DNA from: SVTX01 sp045653805 | GTDB taxonomy: Bacteria > Bacillota > Clostridia > Oscillospirales > CAG-272 | Assembly: GCA_045653805.1 (NCBI GenBank) | Contig: JAZOMF010000015.1 | Location: 1 to 12,398 of the forward strand | Reading direction: 5' to 3' | DNA length: 12,398 bases | Shown: piece by piece, positions 7,106-12,398 of the stretch | Layout: the number at the start of each line of letters is the position of its first letter | Position numbering within the stretch: position 1 is the stretch's first letter | The notes under the pieces: generated by a model | The model's database searches: none | What the model saw: only the letters and a program-made list of their open reading frames with translations | Told to the model about the DNA's origin: nothing | Program-made: the position numbers and the translations under genes

Positions 7106-7135
7106 ATAACAGTTGCTATTCGTCGTTTGTTTCAA
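7106..7135 (-). promoter_or_regulatory. Possible promoter of the lipoprotein-ABC operon
   Basis: TTGAAA (7130-7135) is followed after 18 bases by TGTTAT (7106-7111), with only four of six matches at the -10. The sequence TGAAAC inside the -35 also resembles ECF-type -35 boxes, but no matching CGT-type -10 follows. An initiation site is needed here because a terminator lies just upstream. Assignment is tentative. Confidence 0.35.
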
Positions 7136-7136
7136 T

Positions 7137-7172
7137 AAAAAAAGAAAAGTCACCAAAAATTGATGACTTTTC
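7137..7172 (-). terminator. Rho-independent terminator of the second sigma/anti-sigma operon
   Basis: A perfect 9-bp stem (GAAAAGTCA with TGACTTTTC) surrounds an 11-base loop and is followed on the minus strand by seven T residues. It begins eight bases after the anti-sigma stop codon. The stem is AT-rich, so readthrough into the lipoprotein-ABC genes may occur. Confidence 0.82.
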
Positions 7173-7179
7173 CAAAAGA

Positions 7180-8445
7180 TTATTTCTTTTTTATAATGAT
7201 TTCAGCAAGCGGCTCATCACCACCGAACATCATACAGTTATAACCAAGACCTTTTATATGCAGTTCCGTAGCATCCTCTGGAACCTCAAGTTTATACGTA
7301 TAGATATGAGCGCCGTCCTCACCGTAAATAAGGCTCTCATTAACTTGTTTCGCAGTGCCAAAATCATAATACACCATAAAGTCCTCAAATCCCGAAGTTG
7401 ACTTTCCGTACATCTTCGCGGTCAAATACACATATTTTCCGTCTCTCTTTATATGTGTGGCTGTATCCGCAAACACGGGGGAGTCATATAAGGAAATATT
7501 TATATCCACATCATCACCCGTTAGCGGAATGGTAAAGCTCTGTTCCGCATTTTGCTTGACTACTCTGATATTCTCAATCTCAATCTTTACTATATCACCG
7601 CTGAGAGTTTCTGCGGCTTCAATCAACGCAAATTTATCATCCAACAGATTATAACCATTACTTTTGGTTGAGTTCCCGTTTGAATCGTAAAGAGTCAATG
7701 ACGCCGAAACAATGGCATCCTCAATTCCTTCCGTTTCTAACAATAACAGGCGGTTGTTTGTATAGATCGGCAATATCTTAAAGGTTATACCTTCCAGCAC
7801 AGCCCATTCGGAAACCTCATAGCCTTTATCGGAAATGTCGGTAAACTTAATCGCTTGTTCCTTTCCATTATAGAGCAAGGCTGCTTTCTTGCCATAGTCT
7901 ATCTTGCTTACAGTTCCTTCGGCATAAACCTCTTGCTCTCCCGACACACTGCGGCTAAAAAGATCTATCGTAGTATCACCGCATTTGATTTGTGCGACGG
8001 GTTTATCGCTCGTTACCTCCCAATAATCAAGCTCTGCCCACATCATCAGCTTTACGCTATCTTCTTGTATCAGAAGCAAAACAGTTTCAACCTCTAAATC
8101 GTCTATAACGTAAGCTTCGGTTGTTGAATAGAGGGCAACGTCATCATTCGGCTCGGTAATACCAACAAACGGTATCGAACGGAAATAATGGTGATAAACA
8201 GCAATAGCGCAACCCGTAATCATCATACCAAGTAGCAAGATAATTACGGCTACCGCCCAAAGAGGTAAACGCTTACGACGGATAATTCGAGTCGGGTGGG
8301 TAATCTGCTCTCCCCTGCATACTGCAAGTGCTTTCTTCTCAAAGTCTTTTGAGAATTTATGGGAGGAGTTGTTGGCAAAAAGCTCGGTAACATTGTCTTT
8401 TTCTAAATCCAAAAGGAGATCCTTGAAGCTCTTGTTATCATTCAT
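7180..8445 (-). CDS. Membrane-bound anti-sigma factor-like protein (DUF4179-like)
   Basis: The 421-aa protein is predicted to be a single-pass membrane protein. A cytosolic N-terminus (1-59) contains FSKDFEKKALAVCRG (31-45), a segment typical of anti-sigma proteins that follow ECF sigma genes in Clostridia. A basic RRKR stop is followed by one membrane helix (about 60-84). The large extracytoplasmic part (about 85-421) is rich in beta-strand pattern and has no enzymatic motif that I can see. It overlaps the sigma gene by eight bases, and its Shine-Dalgarno (AAAGGAGG) lies within that gene. The arrangement suggests that it holds its sigma factor at the membrane until an outside signal releases it. 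The sensed signal is unknown. DUF4179 membership is from memory of the layout rather than a search. Confidence 0.8.
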   Translation of the reverse strand: MNDNKSFKDLLLDLEKDNVTELFANNSSHKFSKDFEKKALAVCRGEQITHPTRIIRRKRLPLWAVAVIILLLGMMITGCAIAVYHHYFRSIPFVGITEPNDDVALYSTTEAYVIDDLEVETVLLLIQEDSVKLMMWAELDYWEVTSDKPVAQIKCGDTTIDLFSRSVSGEQEVYAEGTVSKIDYGKKAALLYNGKEQAIKFTDISDKGYEVSEWAVLEGITFKILPIYTNNRLLLLETEGIEDAIVSASLTLYDSNGNSTKSNGYNLLDDKFALIEAAETLSGDIVKIEIENIRVVKQNAEQSFTIPLTGDDVDINISLYDSPVFADTATHIKRDGKYVYLTAKMYGKSTSGFEDFMVYYDFGTAKQVNESLIYGEDGAHIYTYKLEVPEDATELHIKGLGYNCMMFGGDEPLAEIIIKKK

Positions 8446-8989
8446 CTGCTTTTCCTCCTTTCAACAATTCATCCAACAGTTGTCTTGCCCTCATCAAACG
8501 CACTCTGACAGTAGATTCTGCCACCCCGGTCAAGGATGCAATCGTACCGTTATCATAATCATAAAGGTATTTGAGCAAGATCACGTCTCTGTAAATCGGT
8601 TCAAGAGAGCGAATCTTGTTAAGCAGCTCATCATATTGCTCTGCTTCTATTACCAAATCCATAGGGGAAGGCATTTCATCATAAAGTACGTTATCCAATT
8701 CTTCAATCGGCGTATGTACTCTGTGCTGATTGTAACGATAGCGGTTAATTGCGGTGTTTCTAATAATAATAACAATTAACGACTCGGTTTTGTTTCGATC
8801 TATGTCCACAAACATCGAAATATTGTTTGCGATCTTATATATCGCGTCCATAACCGAATCTTCTGCATCCTCATTGTTATGCAGAATAGAATAGGCTATG
8901 TTAAACATTTTGCTTTTGTAAGTGAGAAAAAGCTGCTCCGCAAGTTCACGTTCGCTGTCATTTTCGATTGCAAGAAAAATGGGTAACAC
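8438..8989 (-). CDS. ECF-type RNA polymerase sigma factor (sigma 1)
   Basis: This 183-aa protein has the two domains of ECF sigma factors: region 2 (about 18-86, LFLTYKSKMFNIAYSIL and EDAEDSVMDAIYKI) for -10 recognition and core binding, and region 4 (about 120-176, with the helix-turn-helix NGTIASLTGVAESTVRVRLMRAR) for the -35. The start is GTG at 8987-8989, with AAGGAGG eight bases upstream; no ATG in frame is close to a ribosome site. The gene is followed with overlap by a membrane anti-sigma protein. ECF genes are commonly autoregulated; the promoter seen here is sigma-A-like, so basal transcription should come from the housekeeping holoenzyme. The regulon is unknown; the envelope genes downstream are candidates by position only. 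Confidence 0.9.
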   Translation of the reverse strand: MLPIFLAIENDSERELAEQLFLTYKSKMFNIAYSILHNNEDAEDSVMDAIYKIANNISMFVDIDRNKTESLIVIIIRNTAINRYRYNQHRVHTPIEELDNVLYDEMPSPMDLVIEAEQYDELLNKIRSLEPIYRDVILLKYLYDYDNGTIASLTGVAESTVRVRLMRARQLLDELLKGGKADE

Positions 8990-9024
8990 AATGAAAGCCT
9001 CCTTCCTTGATTCGTTGATACTAT

Positions 9025-9053
9025 ATTATATCATAAATAGACATAAATTTCTA
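9025..9053 (-). promoter_or_regulatory. Likely promoter of sigma factor 1
   Basis: The minus strand has TATAAT (9025-9030), a 17-base spacer and TAGAAA (9048-9053), the latter matching four of six consensus bases. It lies between the preceding terminator and the ribosome site of the sigma gene, about 36 bases before the start codon. Confidence 0.6.
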
Positions 9054-9079
9054 CCGCTATTTGTTAATAAGGACACGGC

Positions 9080-9110
9080 AAAATGAAAGGCACCGCCGTA
9101 AAGCGATGCC
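9080..9110 (-). terminator. Rho-independent terminator of the first sigma/anti-sigma operon
   Basis: On the minus strand GGCATCGC pairs with GCGGTGCC, including one G-U pair, around a 6-base loop, followed by TTTCATTTT. It begins about 16 bases after the anti-sigma stop. It separates the two sigma operons. Confidence 0.82.
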
Positions 9111-9126
9111 CTTCGGTAATTTAGCG

Positions 9127-10320
9127 TCATTCCGGAATAAGCACTTGCTCACCCGAGACAATAATTTTTGCTGCGGCTATTGCGCTGTCAACCGTGTTAT
9201 TCTTAATTTCACCCTCAAAGGAAATTTGAACGGTTTCGCCCACATTGATAATGTCATAATCAACGTATCGCGAGATACGCAAATCATTCAACAGAACCTT
9301 AAAGGTAATACCATCTTCCGGATCTTTGCAAAGAATGGAATCGTCCACCAAAATATAATCGTCCTTGATTTCGACAACTTCGCCGTATATAGCATTGTGA
9401 AAAGGCTCATAGGTTGTTTCGGTGGAATTTTCTTTCGCGTAGTTTATGATGCTTGCTGCGGCTTCTGTTCCAATGTCATAGATAAACGCGCCGTCAAATA
9501 CGTTTGTCCAAACGTATCCGTTCTCGGTCACATACAAAGCTCTCTTATATACGCCCAATGCTTCTGACGTAACTGTAAAGCTGATATAATTACCTCTATT
9601 TTCGTGCCATGCCATTTCATCGGCATAGAACGGTGCATCGGTGCATCCTTTTAGAACACTCCAAACAAAATCATCATCGTTTATCAGATGGTAATTTTCC
9701 TCAACATCATCGCCTTTGAAGGAAAATCTGTTAAGCTCAATATACTCGGAAAGATTGTATGTTTCCATAACCTGCCCGAAGGTTGCGGGAGGATTATATT
9801 CATCTGAGATAAACACACAGTATTTACCTTCGATCTTGGAGGCAACAAGCTCCTCCGAGGATATTCCTTTTATCTCATAAACATCAACGGTTTCGGTATA
9901 TATACCTTCATCAACGGTGTTATCAAATCCCGTAGCCTTAAAAGAGCCGATCTTATTGCCAATGTAAGACTCGGAGATTTCTCTTTGTCTTGCGTTATAC
10001 TCTTTGCCCGACACGTCAAGGTAAACGTACTTCTCAGCAGTAGTCATATACGCCCAAGGCCAAACTACGCCACCCTCGCCAACTTGTATAATGTTATCCT
10101 TATATCTGTCGGTTGTCATTCCGGGCGTAACTTCGTCTCCTAACAATGATGGTAACATCGTTATAACAACAATAAGGAGAATGGTAAAGCAAGCTGCAAG
10201 AGAAGTCCATTTCATCCACGCTTTAGACGAAGATTTCTTCTGCGGAACATCAGGTGAGGCATCTGCGATCAGCTTTGGATCGATGTGTCCCATGGAATTT
10301 AACAAATTCGTATTCTTCAC
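9127..10320 (-). CDS. Membrane-anchored anti-sigma-type protein paired with sigma factor 2
   Basis: I place the start at GTG 10318-10320, which overlaps the sigma stop as GTGA and has AAGGAGG ten bases ahead. This gives 397 aa beginning MKNTNLLNSMGHIDPKLIADA, a segment resembling the N-terminus of clostridial proteins encoded after this sigma type. The open frame extends 57 codons further, but only as an out-of-frame shadow of the sigma gene. One membrane helix spans about 36-57, leaving a short cytosolic tail for sigma binding and a large outer domain. The end (about 309-388, YGEVVEIKDDYILVDD to ISFEGEI) looks like a small beta-barrel similar to DUF3221/YobA-like domains. The middle has no recognised motif. 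Anti-sigma function is inferred from position and topology. Confidence 0.82.
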   Translation of the reverse strand: MKNTNLLNSMGHIDPKLIADASPDVPQKKSSSKAWMKWTSLAACFTILLIVVITMLPSLLGDEVTPGMTTDRYKDNIIQVGEGGVVWPWAYMTTAEKYVYLDVSGKEYNARQREISESYIGNKIGSFKATGFDNTVDEGIYTETVDVYEIKGISSEELVASKIEGKYCVFISDEYNPPATFGQVMETYNLSEYIELNRFSFKGDDVEENYHLINDDDFVWSVLKGCTDAPFYADEMAWHENRGNYISFTVTSEALGVYKRALYVTENGYVWTNVFDGAFIYDIGTEAAASIINYAKENSTETTYEPFHNAIYGEVVEIKDDYILVDDSILCKDPEDGITFKVLLNDLRISRYVDYDIINVGETVQISFEGEIKNNTVDSAIAAAKIIVSGEQVLIPE

Positions 10321-10874
10321 AGGTAAAAGCCCTCCTTTTTCAAAAATTGCTCCAACTTTTTTCGCGTGCGAAGTAAATGCATGGTTACGTTGCTTTCTTT
10401 CATAGAAAAGTCGGTCGCGATCTCTGCGACGGAACTCATATAGAAATACCGACGAACAAAGATATTTCGCGTCCTTTGCGGCAACAACCATAGAAAGCGG
10501 CTCAACGTATCGGCAAGAGCGACACTCTCGCCAATATCCTCACCACTATCGGTATCGGGAATACATTCCGAAAGCTCCTCAAGAGCAAGGGGTACTTGTC
10601 CGCCGCGCTTTTGCCTATGCTGCTCTTTATAGACGTTAAGCGCAAGCTGTCGGCTGATGGTTCCCACATACGGCTTTAACGGATCGGGGCGTTGCGGAGG
10701 AATGGTATTCCACGCCTTCAGATATGTATCGTTTACCACTTCCTTTGCATCCTCATCGTTTGCAAGGATCTGATAAGCAATATAATGGCAATACCGTCCG
10801 TATTTCTTTTCGGTTTCCGAGATAGCAGTTTCGGAGCGCTCCCAATATAGTTCAACAATCTGCTTATCTTCCAT
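10317..10874 (-). CDS. ECF-type RNA polymerase sigma factor (sigma 2)
   Basis: This 185-aa sigma factor belongs to a very common clostridial group whose N-terminus reads like MEDKQIVELYWERSETAI. Region 2 covers about 15-85 (EDAKEVVNDTYLKAWNTIPP) and region 4 about 122-178, with the helix-turn-helix SSVAEIATDFSMKESNVTMHLLRTRKKL. A linker holds GGQVPLALEELSECIPD (91-107), a signature I associate with this group. The ATG at 10872-10874 has AAAGGAG nine bases upstream. It overlaps the next gene, a membrane protein that probably acts as its anti-sigma partner. Its type differs clearly from sigma factor 1 some 1.9 kb away. A likely promoter lies 290 bases upstream beyond a small ORF. Confidence 0.92.
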   Translation of the reverse strand: MEDKQIVELYWERSETAISETEKKYGRYCHYIAYQILANDEDAKEVVNDTYLKAWNTIPPQRPDPLKPYVGTISRQLALNVYKEQHRQKRGGQVPLALEELSECIPDTDSGEDIGESVALADTLSRFLWLLPQRTRNIFVRRYFYMSSVAEIATDFSMKESNVTMHLLRTRKKLEQFLKKEGFYL

Positions 10875-10900
10875 TACTTCGCACTCCTTTCCTATAGCAT

Positions 10901-10913
10901 TGAAGGTCCTTCA
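10901..10913. promoter_or_regulatory. Short inverted repeat in the leader of sigma factor 2
   Basis: TGAAGG and CCTTCA flank a single central base, forming a 13-bp symmetric site 27 bases before the sigma start codon. With a one-base centre it cannot form an RNA hairpin well, so a protein-binding site is more likely if it is functional. It could be chance. Confidence 0.25.
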
Positions 10914-10947
10914 CCCTAATTAACAACAAAAATGGTACTCACACCAC

Positions 10948-11115
10948 TCAAACATCAAATCTTTTGTAAATATTACGAATTTTTGCGTAAATTGTCTGAA
11001 CACATTGAAAAATCCCTGCTCCTTTTCGGAATGAGGGCAATAACTTTTTGTAGCTATCTATGAGCTGCCAATATCCCGCATCGCAGGAAGTTACAAAATC
11101 TCCAATTTTGATCAT
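10948..11115 (-). CDS. Hypothetical 55-aa protein in the leader of the sigma 2 operon
   Basis: An ATG at 11113-11115 opens a 55-codon frame ending at TGA 10948-10950. The protein starts MIKIGDFVTSCDAGYWQLID and is basic in its second half (KGAGIFQCVQTIYAKIRNI). The first part resembles, from memory, a small clostridial family with a GD-x-V-x-S...GYWQLIDIKPK pattern, in which a KG-x-x-IGQWV segment follows. Here the middle is shorter and diverged, so this may be a remnant or a short variant. A strong promoter lies 56 bases upstream and an AAAGGGA sequence gives a modest ribosome site. No terminator separates it from the sigma gene, so the two may be co-transcribed. It has no signal peptide. 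Coding status is moderately supported; function is unknown. Confidence 0.5.
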   Translation of the reverse strand: MIKIGDFVTSCDAGYWQLIDSYKKLLPSFRKGAGIFQCVQTIYAKIRNIYKRFDV

Positions 11116-11170
11116 CGTTTGTTCCCTTTGTTATCCTTTTTACATTATTATACACAGAACTTCAGTAATA

Positions 11171-11199
11171 ATTATACCACAAATTGAAGCCGTTTTCAA
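11171..11199 (-). promoter_or_regulatory. Strong promoter upstream of the small ORF and sigma 2 operon
   Basis: TTGAAA (11194-11199), a 17-base spacer and TATAAT (11171-11176) appear on the minus strand, just past the rubredoxin terminator. It is the best promoter in the 400-base stretch between rubredoxin and sigma factor 2. A second TATAAT about 30 bases further on has no clear -35. Confidence 0.75.
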
Positions 11200-11234
11200 G
11201 ATAAGTTTGGTTGCTTTTATTGTATTCAGCATTT

Positions 11235-11263
11235 AAAAAGCGGCAGAGATTGACTCCCTGCCG
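11235..11263 (-). terminator. Rho-independent terminator of the dfx-ferritin-rubredoxin operon
   Basis: On the minus strand CGGCAGGGA pairs with TCTCTGCCG (one G-U pair) around a 5-base loop, followed by CTTTTTAAA. It starts 20 bases after the rubredoxin stop codon. Confidence 0.88.
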
Positions 11264-11282
11264 TCTTAATCTTAAAACAAAA

Positions 11283-11441
11283 TTATTCTGCTTCCGAGAA
11301 ATTGTCCTTGCCTACTCCGCAAAGAGGACACTCAAAGTTCTCGGGAAGATCCTCAAACTTCGTGCCGGGCTCGATGCCGTTATCCGGATCGCCGAGCTCC
11401 TCGTCATATTCCCATCCGCATACGTCACATACGTATTTCAT
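11283..11441 (-). CDS. Rubredoxin
   Basis: This 52-aa protein is a standard-length rubredoxin, a one-iron electron carrier. The four iron ligands are C5 and C8 (CDVCGW) and C38 and C41 (CPLCG). The intervening segment keeps the family pattern GDPDNGIEPGTKFEDLP, ending in ENFEC where many homologues have DDW-C; the aromatic place is therefore filled by Phe. The ATG at 11439-11441 has AGGAGG seven bases upstream. It lies 22 bases after ferritin and is the last gene of the operon. In anaerobes rubredoxin passes electrons to superoxide reductase and to rubrerythrin-type peroxidases, so its place beside desulfoferrodoxin suggests that it is the electron donor here. Confidence 0.96.
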   Translation of the reverse strand: MKYVCDVCGWEYDEELGDPDNGIEPGTKFEDLPENFECPLCGVGKDNFSEAE

Positions 11442-11463
11442 ACTGTACCTCCTGACTTATGTA

Positions 11464-11976
11464 TCAAAGAACCAAGGAAGGAGCAGTATAAACACGCGCT
11501 GCGAGCTCCTGATTGAGCATATAAAGGCTCTTAGGATCGCTGCCGAACAGCTCCATCTTAGTGATCATATCGTTTGCATTGGTTTCCTCTTCGCCCTGCT
11601 CTTTTACGAACCAGTCAAGGAACTGCATCGTGCGGAAATCCTTAACCTCGTATGCTGCGGCATAGATGTCGTTGATCAAGGACGTAACGTACTCCTCGTG
11701 CTCAAGACCTGCCTTCAAAACGTCCATATGACAGGTAATAACCTTATCGGGCTTTGCGATAGCCTCGAGCGTAACCTTCTGATTTTCGTTCTGGAGATAC
11801 TGATAGAACAGCATTGCGTGATCGCGCTCCTCCTGTGCCTGAACCTTATACCAGTTAGCAAAACCGTCAAGACCTGCATCCTCGAAATAGTTGGAGAAAT
11901 CAAGGTAAAGATATGCGGAATAAAATTCCTTGTTGATCTGCTGATTCAAGAGATCACGAACTTTTTCATTCATCAT
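11464..11976 (-). CDS. ftnA: Non-haem bacterial ferritin
   Basis: This 170-aa protein is a full-length FtnA-type ferritin, expected to form a 24-subunit cage that oxidises Fe(II) and stores it as a mineral. The ferroxidase ligands fall at the same numbers as in E. coli FtnA: E17, E50, H53, E94 and E130, with Q127 and the third-site residues E49, E126 and E129 also present. The family pattern INKEFYSAYLYL (14-25) and QEERDHA (48-54) is intact. The first of two adjacent ATGs is used, nine bases after AAGGAG. It lies 18 bases downstream of desulfoferrodoxin and 22 upstream of rubredoxin, so the three genes are almost certainly one operon. Storing iron limits Fenton chemistry when oxygen enters. 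Confidence 0.95.
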   Translation of the reverse strand: MMNEKVRDLLNQQINKEFYSAYLYLDFSNYFEDAGLDGFANWYKVQAQEERDHAMLFYQYLQNENQKVTLEAIAKPDKVITCHMDVLKAGLEHEEYVTSLINDIYAAAYEVKDFRTMQFLDWFVKEQGEEETNANDMITKMELFGSDPKSLYMLNQELAARVYTAPSLVL

Positions 11977-11994
11977 AATATGTAACTCCTTATC

Positions 11995-12378
11995 TTAAAA
12001 TTCTGCCTTCCACAAGCCGTGAAGATTGCAGTAAGCATAGGCAGCAACAGGCTTCTCGTCAGAGAGTGCAAAGGTTACGACAGGCTCTTTACCAACTTCA
12101 AGGCACTTACGCTGTCCGCCCTTGTTAGTCTGGAGGTAAACCCAAAGAATGCTGTGCTCCTCAACCATAGGATGGAGAACCGAGCCGATCGTTACGGTAA
12201 CGATATTGCCATCAACCGATACAACGGGAATATGCTTCTCGTGGCTTGCCTCGACTACTCCGGGCTCAAGCTTGGTCATCTTCTGTCCGCAGCACATCAT
12301 AGGAACGCCGGCGTCGTGGATCATACCGATCAGATTGCCGCAATGCTCACAAATATAAAACTTATTGTTATCACACAT
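11995..12378 (-). CDS. dfx: Desulfoferrodoxin (class I superoxide reductase)
   Basis: This 127-aa enzyme reduces superoxide to hydrogen peroxide without making oxygen. The N-terminal desulforedoxin-type domain (1-36) carries the FeS4 ligands C10, C13, C29 and C30 in YICEHCGN and MMCCGQKM. The catalytic domain (about 40-127) has the iron ligands H49, H69, H75, C117 and H120, and the active-site E47-K48 pair in HEKHIP. All ligands are present, so both iron centres should form. The ATG at 12376-12378 is preceded by GGGAGG at seven bases. It is the first visible gene of the operon with ferritin and rubredoxin; the upstream promoter, where PerR-like control might be found, is outside the window. 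Confidence 0.96.
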   Translation of the reverse strand: MCDNNKFYICEHCGNLIGMIHDAGVPMMCCGQKMTKLEPGVVEASHEKHIPVVSVDGNIVTVTIGSVLHPMVEEHSILWVYLQTNKGGQRKCLEVGKEPVVTFALSDEKPVAAYAYCNLHGLWKAEF

Positions 12379-12398
12379 AATAAATACCTCCCATGTGT

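Noticed and set aside
7106..7135. ECF-type promoter (TGAAAC -35) before the lipoprotein gene
   Set aside because: The -35 fits, but no CGT-type -10 lies 16-17 bases downstream and no matching motif pair is found before either sigma gene, so autoregulation by an ECF sigma factor is not supported.
10321..10491. 57-codon N-terminal extension of the sigma 2 partner protein
   Set aside because: The extension is the sigma gene read in another frame; the GTG at 10320 has a proper Shine-Dalgarno and the GTGA overlap typical of coupled genes.
11302..11985. Long plus-strand frame opposite ferritin and rubredoxin (227 codons)
   Set aside because: It is antisense to two certain genes with all active-site residues conserved, has no ribosome site, and its translation shows no recognisable domain.

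Overview
The window looks like chromosomal DNA of an anaerobic Firmicute of class Clostridia, probably an uncultured gut-type lineage. The reasons are strong AAGGAGG-like ribosome binding sites with some GTG/TTG starts, sigma-A-type promoters with 17-base spacers, two clostridial-style ECF sigma/anti-sigma pairs, and a desulfoferrodoxin-ferritin-rubredoxin cluster, which is typical of anaerobes coping with oxygen. This placement is inference from gene content; no rRNA or marker gene is present. Every gene I can support lies on the minus strand, so transcription runs from high to low coordinates.

Layout in the direction of transcription. (1) 12378-11283: superoxide reductase (dfx), ferritin and a 52-aa rubredoxin, closely spaced and closed by a terminator at 11235-11263; the promoter lies outside the window. 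(2) 11199-9080: a strong promoter, a 55-aa hypothetical ORF in the leader, an ECF sigma factor, its overlapping membrane anti-sigma protein (GTG start), and a terminator. (3) 9053-7137: a promoter, a second ECF sigma factor of a different type (GTG start), an overlapping membrane anti-sigma protein, and a terminator. (4) 7071-3256: a lipoprotein with a Cys/His motif, an ABC ATPase with a TTG start, and a 650-aa ABC-2 type permease that looks like two fused half-permeases; the genes overlap and should be co-translated. (5) 3187-1831: a promoter, a lipid-anchored N-acetylmuramoyl-L-alanine amidase carrying nine 14-residue coiled-coil repeats, and a terminator. (6) 1783-1: a near-consensus promoter over a perfect palindrome, a HipB-like antitoxin, a HipA-like kinase, and a partial zinc-ribbon protein cut by the window edge.

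Functional reading. Blocks 2 to 5 share an envelope theme: two membrane-tethered sigma switches, a lipoprotein plus ABC exporter, and a cell-wall hydrolase. Whether either sigma factor controls the transporter or the amidase cannot be told from sequence alone. Block 6 is a type II toxin-antitoxin operon with a possible third member. I found no CRISPR array, insertion sequence, tRNA or rRNA. The most useful leads are the third gene of the hipBA operon, the palindrome over its -10 box, the repeat-bearing amidase, the Cys/His lipoprotein-ABC unit, the duplicated permease, and the small ORF ahead of the sigma operon.
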